Shown here: piece after piece, positions 1 through 3,918 of the stretch
Layout of the letters: every line of letters begins with the position of its first letter
How positions within the stretch are numbered: position 1 is the first letter of the stretch
From: Actinomycetes bacterium
Lineage (GTDB): Bacteria; Actinomycetota; Actinomycetes; Actinomycetales; Microbacteriaceae
Reading direction: 5' to 3'
Assembly: GCA_023428065.1 (NCBI GenBank)
Contig: JAEYZI010000083.1
Location: 1-6,766, forward strand
Length of the DNA: 6,766 nucleotides
The notes under the pieces: generated by a model
The model's database searches: none
What the model was told of the DNA's origin: nothing
What the model saw: only the letters and a program-made list of their open reading frames with translations
Position numbers and translations under genes: made by a program

Positions 1-2
1 AG

Positions 3-182
3 TCGCGTGCCAACACGCACGCCCGCCGTTCGCAGTGGAAGGCGTCCGTGCCGACCCTCGTGAAGACCGTCGAGAACGGCAAGGTCACCTACAGCCTCCC
101 GCACCGCGCCAAGGTCGTCGAGGACTCGGCCGGCACCCCCCTGTACCTCGAGTACAAGGGCCGGAAGGTCGCCGACGTCTGA
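3..182 (+). CDS. rpmF: 50S ribosomal protein L32, 3' part (5' end outside window)
   Basis: Structural protein of the large ribosomal subunit. The open frame enters from the left edge and gives 59 residues, beginning SRANTHARRSQWKASVPTLV and ending YKGRKVADV before TGA at 180-182. The basic N-terminal segment with NTHARRSQWKA is the L32 signature. Actinobacterial L32 is usually about 65-68 residues starting MAVPKRK, so roughly eight N-terminal residues are missing only because the window starts here. No cysteine is present in the visible part, so this is the form without the CxxC zinc ribbon. The stop lies 4 nt before the rnc start, which suggests co-transcription and possible translational coupling. 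Identification is secure from sequence; the missing start cannot be judged. Confidence 0.95.
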   Translation, partial: SRANTHARRSQWKASVPTLVKTVENGKVTYSLPHRAKVVEDSAGTPLYLEYKGRKVADV

Positions 183-186
183 GGCC

Positions 187-900
187 GTGCCGTCCGCACC
201 CCTCCCGGACGGTGACGCAGACCGCGCCGAGCTGAACTCGGTGCTGCAGCTCGAGATCGATCCCGAGCTGCTCATGCTCGCGCTCACGCACCGTTCGTAC
301 GCGTACGAGAACGGCGGCATCGGCCACAACGAGCGCCTCGAGTTCCTCGGCGACTCGATCCTGGGGCAGGCCGTCACGGTCATGCTCTACCTCGAGAACC
401 CCGACGTCGACGAGGGCGAGCTCGCGAAGCGCCGGGCGAGCCTCGTGAGTTCCGCCGCGCTCGCGGAGATCGCCGGCCACATCGGCCTCGGCCGCTACCT
501 GTTGCTCGGGCGCGGCGAGGAGCTCACGGGCGGACGCGAGAAGCAGTCGATCCTCGCCGACGCCGTCGAGGCCATCATCGGCGCCGCCTACCTCTCTGTG
601 GGGCCGGAGGCCGCGACCGCCCTCGTCATGCGCCTCATCGCCCCGCTGCTCGCCGACCCCGAGCGCTTCGGCGCCGCGATGGACCCGAAGACGAGCCTCC
701 AGGAGCTCTCGACGCGCCTCGGCAAGGGCCTCCCGCAGTACACGGTCACCGACTCGGGGCCCGACCACTCGAAGCGCTTCTCGGCGACCGTCGCGGTGGG
801 CGGCGAGGCGATCGCGTCGGGCGATGGCACGAGCAAGAAGCAGGCCGAGATGGCCGCCGCGCTCGCCGCGTGGGCCACGCTCCAGCGCCCCAAGCGCTGA
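187..900 (+). CDS. rnc: Ribonuclease III
   Basis: Double-strand-specific endoribonuclease that processes rRNA precursors and structured mRNAs in the cytoplasm, normally as a Mg2+-dependent homodimer. The protein has 237 residues, a normal length. The catalytic domain (about 15-155) carries the family signature NERLEFLGDSIL at 48-59, giving the acidic residues E49, E52 and D56. A second acidic pair, D125 and E128, lies in ADAVEAIIGA; these match E38/E41/D45 and D114/E117 of the E. coli enzyme. A double-stranded RNA-binding domain spans about 166-233 and ends in the conserved GTSKKQAEMAAA helix. GTG at 187 is the first possible start, because the frame has a stop at 61-63 and no other start codon in between. 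Only a GAGG placed very close (181-184) precedes it, so initiation may be coupled to rpmF termination. The gene is tightly packed between rpmF and mutM. Confidence 0.97.
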   Translation: MPSAPLPDGDADRAELNSVLQLEIDPELLMLALTHRSYAYENGGIGHNERLEFLGDSILGQAVTVMLYLENPDVDEGELAKRRASLVSSAALAEIAGHIGLGRYLLLGRGEELTGGREKQSILADAVEAIIGAAYLSVGPEAATALVMRLIAPLLADPERFGAAMDPKTSLQELSTRLGKGLPQYTVTDSGPDHSKRFSATVAVGGEAIASGDGTSKKQAEMAAALAAWATLQRPKR

Positions 901-901
901 C

Positions 902-1825
902 ATGCCCGAGCTGCCCGAGGTCGAGGTCGTGCGCGGGGGCCTCGTCCCCGCCGTGACGGGCGCGCGCGTGACGCGCGTGCGCGTGTTCGACGAGCGCTCG
1001 CTGCGCCGGCATCCGGGCCCCCCCGAGGACTTCGTCGAGCGCCTCACGGGGGCCGTGCTCGCCGGCCCCTCCCGTCGCGGCAAGTACCTGTGGGTGCCGC
1101 TCGCGGGCGCGGACGAGGCGCTCGTCGTGCACCTCGGGATGAGCGGCCAGGTGCTCCTGCGCGACCCGGGCGCGGAGCTCGCGAAGCTCACGCGCATCGT
1201 GCTCGACCTCGACCAGCCCGGACACGGCCCGCTGCGCGTCGACTTCGTCGACCAGCGCATCTTCGGCTCGATGGCGCTCGACCCCCTCGTCGCGGCTGCG
1301 GACGCGCCGGGGGAGCGGATCCCCGCATCCGTCGCCCACATCGCGCGGGACCCCCTCGACCCGCGCTTCGACGACCGCGCCTTCCTCGACCGCCTCGCGC
1401 GTCGCGATACGACGATCAAGCGCGCCCTCCTCGACCAGACCCTCGTCTCCGGCATCGGCAACATCTACGCCGACGAGGCGCTGTGGGCATCCCGCATCCA
1501 CTACGACCAGCCCACGCGCACGCTCAGCCGCCCGCGCGCCCGCACCCTGCTCGCCGAGGTGCGCGCCGTGCTCGTCAAGGCTCTCGCCGAGGGCGGCACG
1601 AGCTTCGACGCGCAGTACGTCAACGTCAACGGGGCCTCGGGCTACTTCTCCCACTCCCTCAACGCCTACGGCCAGACGGGCAGGCCGTGCCCCCGCTGCG
1701 GCACCCCCATCGTGCGCGAGGTGTTCATGAACCGGGGCTCCCACTTCTGCCCCCGCTGCCAGCGCATCCGCATGTCTCGCCCGGATGCGGCGGGCGTCCA
1801 GCAAACCGGGCGCGTCGCCCGCTAA
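902..1825 (+). CDS. mutM: Formamidopyrimidine-DNA glycosylase (Fpg/MutM)
   Basis: Bifunctional base-excision-repair glycosylase/AP lyase that removes 8-oxoguanine and formamidopyrimidines. The product is 307 residues. It begins MPELPEVEVV; after Met removal the terminal proline (P2) is the nucleophile and E3 the general acid, which fixes the start at 902 even though the frame is open further upstream. Other family residues visible are K61 in RRGKYLW, the intercalating M80 in HLGMSGQ, and the helix-two-turn-helix QTLVSGIGNIYADEALW. The C-terminal zinc finger is C263-x2-C266-x16-C283-x2-C286 with the DNA-contacting R278 in MNRGSHFC. About 20 residues follow the last cysteine, a somewhat long tail. 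The start is 1 nt after the rnc stop and no clear Shine-Dalgarno is visible, so coupling to rnc is likely. All active-site residues are present, so I expect a working enzyme. Confidence 0.97.
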   Translation: MPELPEVEVVRGGLVPAVTGARVTRVRVFDERSLRRHPGPPEDFVERLTGAVLAGPSRRGKYLWVPLAGADEALVVHLGMSGQVLLRDPGAELAKLTRIVLDLDQPGHGPLRVDFVDQRIFGSMALDPLVAAADAPGERIPASVAHIARDPLDPRFDDRAFLDRLARRDTTIKRALLDQTLVSGIGNIYADEALWASRIHYDQPTRTLSRPRARTLLAEVRAVLVKALAEGGTSFDAQYVNVNGASGYFSHSLNAYGQTGRPCPRCGTPIVREVFMNRGSHFCPRCQRIRMSRPDAAGVQQTGRVAR

Positions 1826-1828
1826 TCT
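1823..1828 (+). promoter_or_regulatory. Possible -10 element for the YccA-type gene
   Basis: TAATCT fits the actinobacterial TAnnnT -10 pattern and overlaps the mutM stop codon (TAA 1823-1825). It would place a transcription start near 1835, about 23 nt before the ATG at 1858. No convincing -35 hexamer is seen at the expected distance (around 1800-1805), so this is a weak call. Read-through from the rpmF-rnc-mutM unit is an equally possible source of transcription. Confidence 0.3.
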
Positions 1829-1846
1829 GAGGCGAGGACCCGACGT

Positions 1847-1851
1847 AAGGA
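1847..1851 (+). promoter_or_regulatory. Ribosome binding site for the YccA-type gene
   Basis: AAGGA lies 6 nt before the ATG at 1858 and supports that start. The gap from the mutM stop is only 32 nt. Confidence 0.7.
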
Positions 1852-1857
1852 CACGCC

Positions 1858-2661
1858 ATGGCCAACCCTGCTTTCTCGACGAATCCCGCGTTCAACGGCA
1901 AGGGGGTGCCCGCGATCCCGACGCCCTCGGCCGAGCAGCTGCAGGAGCAGTTCGAGCTGCCGTCGGCTCCGGATCCCGCGGCCGCCGCCCCCATGACGGT
2001 GGACGGCACCGTGCGCGTCTCGCTCGGCACCTTCGGTGTGCTGCTCGTCGGCGCGGCGATCGGCTGGATCACGGTCGGCGCGCTGCCGCTCCTGTGGATC
2101 GGCGCGGCCATCGTGGGCTTCGTGCTCGCGATGATCAACATCTTCAAGCGCGAGCCCTCGCCCGCGCTCATCCTCGGCTACGCGGGCGCCCAGGGCGTCT
2201 TCCTCGGCGGCATCTCGGCGTTCTACGAGGCGATGTTCCCGAACATCGTGAGCCAGGCGGTCATCGCGACGTTCTGCGTCGTGGGTGTCACGCTCTTCCT
2301 GTTCGCGAGCGGCCGCGTGCGCGCCTCGGCGAAGGCGACGAAGGTCTTCCTCATCGTGATGGTCGGCTACCTCGTGTTCTCGCTCGTGAACGTCGGCCTC
2401 ATGATCTTCGGCGTCAACGACGACCCGTGGGGCCTGCGCGGCAGCGTCACGATCGCCGGCATCCCGCTCGGCGTCATCCTCGGTGTGCTCGCCGTGCTGC
2501 TCGGCGCCTACTCGCTCGTGCTCGACTTCGACTTCATCCAGAAGGGCGTGCAGAACCGCATTCCGAAGAAGTACCAGTGGACGGGCGCCTTCGGCGTCAT
2601 GGTCACCGTCATCTGGCTCTACCTCGAGATCCTGCGCCTCATCGCCATCGCGCGGCGCTGA
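1858..2661 (+). CDS. Bax inhibitor-1/YccA family integral membrane protein
   Basis: Inner-membrane protein of 267 residues related to the Bax inhibitor-1 (TMBIM)/YccA superfamily. Some members are calcium-leak channels or FtsH modulators; the job of the actinobacterial type is not established. A polar, proline-rich N-terminus (1-54) starts with two NPAF copies (3-6, 9-12) and contains MTVDG (46-50). About seven hydrophobic segments follow, at roughly 56-74, 77-95, 101-124, 131-150, 163-185, 199-223 and 240-264. Family-like motifs are KREPSPALILGYAGAQG (97-113), LVLDFDFI (220-227) and FGVMVTVIWLYLEILRL (245-261). D223, D225 and E124 sit in or beside helices and could be ion-sensing residues, which is inference only. 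The start is supported by AAGGA at 1847. The gene lies 32 nt behind mutM and is closed by a strong hairpin. Family assignment is firm, function unknown. Confidence 0.9.
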   Translation: MANPAFSTNPAFNGKGVPAIPTPSAEQLQEQFELPSAPDPAAAAPMTVDGTVRVSLGTFGVLLVGAAIGWITVGALPLLWIGAAIVGFVLAMINIFKREPSPALILGYAGAQGVFLGGISAFYEAMFPNIVSQAVIATFCVVGVTLFLFASGRVRASAKATKVFLIVMVGYLVFSLVNVGLMIFGVNDDPWGLRGSVTIAGIPLGVILGVLAVLLGAYSLVLDFDFIQKGVQNRIPKKYQWTGAFGVMVTVIWLYLEILRLIAIARR

Positions 2662-2673
2662 CCTCACCGACAC

Positions 2674-2709
2674 CGACTGACCGCGGGACGAGCGTCCCGC
2701 GGTCAGTCG
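2674..2709. terminator. Tail-less bidirectional hairpin terminator between convergent genes
   Basis: A perfect 16-bp inverted repeat (arms 2674-2689 and 2694-2709) closes on a GAGC tetraloop. It starts 12 nt after the stop of the YccA-type gene and 31 nt beyond the stop of the GNAT gene coming from the other strand. Neither side has a T-run, so it is not a canonical intrinsic terminator, but hairpins without a U-tract are common at actinobacterial gene ends. The placement between two converging genes suggests it serves both. The rest of this 79-nt spacer holds only a short GGATGC direct repeat at 2721-2732. Confidence 0.75.
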
Positions 2710-2740
2710 CGTCTGGGGACGGATGCGGATGCCGGGCCCC

Positions 2741-3817
2741 TCAGCGGAGGTCGAGCCGCCACGCGCCCTCGTAGCCGATCGCCTCGAAGCCGAGCTCCTC
2801 GTTGACGGCGAGCATGTGCTGGTTCTCGTCGGCGTTCCAGGTGAGCACCGACGGGCGCCCCGGGAACTCCGTCTCGAGCTGCTCGAGGTTCTCGACCTTG
2901 AGGAGCATCCCGAGCGCGTGGCCGCGGTGCTCGCGCAGCACGAGGGTGTCCTCCTGCGTCGCCGGCCGCGCGGCATCCGTCGGCACGTTGAGCTGGGTGA
3001 AGCCCACGAGACGCCCCGTGCCGACGTGCTCGACGGCCGCTGTGAGCATGACGGACTCCTCTCCCACGAGCCGCGCGTCGTGCTCGGCGACGCGCTCGGC
3101 CGTCCACGGGTCCTCGGGCTCCTCGAGCCCCGCCTGCGGGGCGTCGGTGCTCATGCGCGTGAAGAGCACGGCCATGTCGTCGAGGAAGCGCTCGGGGGAG
3201 GGGCCCACCCAGCGGTGCACGCGGTACTCGTCTCCGCTGCGCTCGCGCGACGCCCGCACGCGGGCGCGCAGCTCGTCGGGGTCGATCGGGAGACCGAGGC
3301 GGCTGGCCCGCAGGATCTGCTCGAGGCGGTAGCCGCGGGTGCGCAGGAAGCGCACCTCCCGGTTGCCCGAGGGAAGCGAGCCGTGGCCGGTCGGCGGCAC
3401 GACGCGCTCGCCCGGACCCTCGGGGGAGACGATGTAGACGTTGGCGTGCGAGTGACCCTGCTCGCGCGCGAGCTGCTCGAGACGGTCCGCCATCGCCCGG
3501 CCGATGCCGCGACCGACGGCATCCGGGTGCACGCGGACGTCGAGCCAGCACACGCCCGTCGGGTCGTCGAGCAGGCTCTCGATCATGCCGCGCGCCACGA
3601 TGCGGCCATCCGAGCGCACGACGAAGAGGCGGTGCGGCGCGTGGGGGTCGTTCCAGGCGGCGAGGAGCCGCTCGGCGTCGACACGCACGTCCGGCGTGCC
3701 GTAGCCGGCCTCCTCGACGACATTGCGCACCTCGATCGTCGCGGCGAAGTCCGCCGCCGCGGCGCTCCCGTCGAGGGTCGCGGGGATGGGGATCTCCTCG
3801 ATGACGACGCTGCTCAT
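2741..3817 (-). CDS. Two-domain GNAT-family N-acetyltransferase, substrate unknown
   Basis: Predicted soluble acetyl-CoA-dependent acetyltransferase of 358 residues with two tandem GNAT folds. The N-terminal domain (about 1-185) has a good motif A: the strand WLDVRVHPDAV (91-101) followed by the acetyl-CoA loop GRGIGRA (102-108). The C-terminal domain has LREHRGHALGMLLK (294-307), again the R/Q-x-x-G-x-G/A-like pyrophosphate loop, and ends NEELGFEAIGYEGAW, a usual GNAT terminal strand pattern. Both halves look capable of binding the cofactor, unlike many double GNATs with one decayed half. Tandem GNATs include mycothiol synthase, but I see no specific reason to name this one MshD. ATG at 3817 is chosen because it gives a normal start (MSSVVIEEIP). 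An upstream in-frame ATG at 3853 would add 12 residues, and neither has a strong Shine-Dalgarno. The gene is convergent with the YccA-type gene and divergent from smc. Confidence 0.85.
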   Translation of the reverse strand: MSSVVIEEIPIPATLDGSAAAADFAATIEVRNVVEEAGYGTPDVRVDAERLLAAWNDPHAPHRLFVVRSDGRIVARGMIESLLDDPTGVCWLDVRVHPDAVGRGIGRAMADRLEQLAREQGHSHANVYIVSPEGPGERVVPPTGHGSLPSGNREVRFLRTRGYRLEQILRASRLGLPIDPDELRARVRASRERSGDEYRVHRWVGPSPERFLDDMAVLFTRMSTDAPQAGLEEPEDPWTAERVAEHDARLVGEESVMLTAAVEHVGTGRLVGFTQLNVPTDAARPATQEDTLVLREHRGHALGMLLKVENLEQLETEFPGRPSVLTWNADENQHMLAVNEELGFEAIGYEGAWRLDLR

Positions 3818-3873
3818 GCACCCAGCATGGCGTGTACCCGGCGCGATGGGCACCGGCGGCGCGATGCGACCGG

Positions 3874-3880
3874 TAGCGTA
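3874..3880. promoter_or_regulatory. Candidate symmetric -10 element shared by smc and the GNAT gene
   Basis: On the plus strand 3874-3879 reads TAGCGT; on the minus strand 3880-3875 reads TACGCT. Both fit the TAnnnT -10 pattern. The plus-strand copy would start smc transcription near 3886, about 33 nt before its GTG. The minus-strand copy would start near 3868, about 50 nt before the GNAT ATG. No clear -35 hexamer is visible on either side. The 101-nt spacer (3818-3918) must contain promoters for both genes because they diverge, and this is the best candidate I can see. Confidence 0.45.
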
Positions 3881-3906
3881 GAGCGACGCCGCGACACAGC
3901 AGGGAC

Positions 3907-3913
3907 GGAGGTG
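3907..3913 (+). promoter_or_regulatory. Strong Shine-Dalgarno fixing the smc start
   Basis: GGAGGTG is a full match to the 16S rRNA anti-Shine-Dalgarno core. Counted from the end of GGAGG (3911), it stands 7 nt before GTG at 3919. This decides the start of smc. The GTG within the site itself (3911-3913) is out of frame with smc. Confidence 0.85.
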
Positions 3914-3918
3914 GCCGG

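Noticed and set aside
824..901. N-terminal extension of mutM upstream of 902
   Set aside because: The enzyme needs the terminal proline exposed directly after Met; an extension would destroy the active site, and this stretch overlaps the end of rnc.
963..977. Short palindrome in mutM (7-bp CGCGCGT / ACGCGCG arms around one base)
   Set aside because: It lies in ordinary coding sequence for an Arg/Val-rich strand (ARVTRVRV) and is expected from CG-rich codons; nothing suggests an operator.
85..1464. Long minus-strand open frame opposite rnc and mutM (and similar long antisense frames at 746-1804, 1822-2976, 2703-4835, 4846-6630)
   Set aside because: In very GC-rich DNA, stop codons are rare in all frames. 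These translate to Arg/Ala/Pro-rich sequence without recognisable domains and lie opposite genes with full family motifs.
3818..3918. Possible parS centromere or small RNA in the spacer before smc
   Set aside because: No parS-like TGTTTCACGTGAAACA palindrome and no stable hairpin with a terminator could be found; the spacer is sufficiently explained by two divergent promoters and a ribosome binding site.
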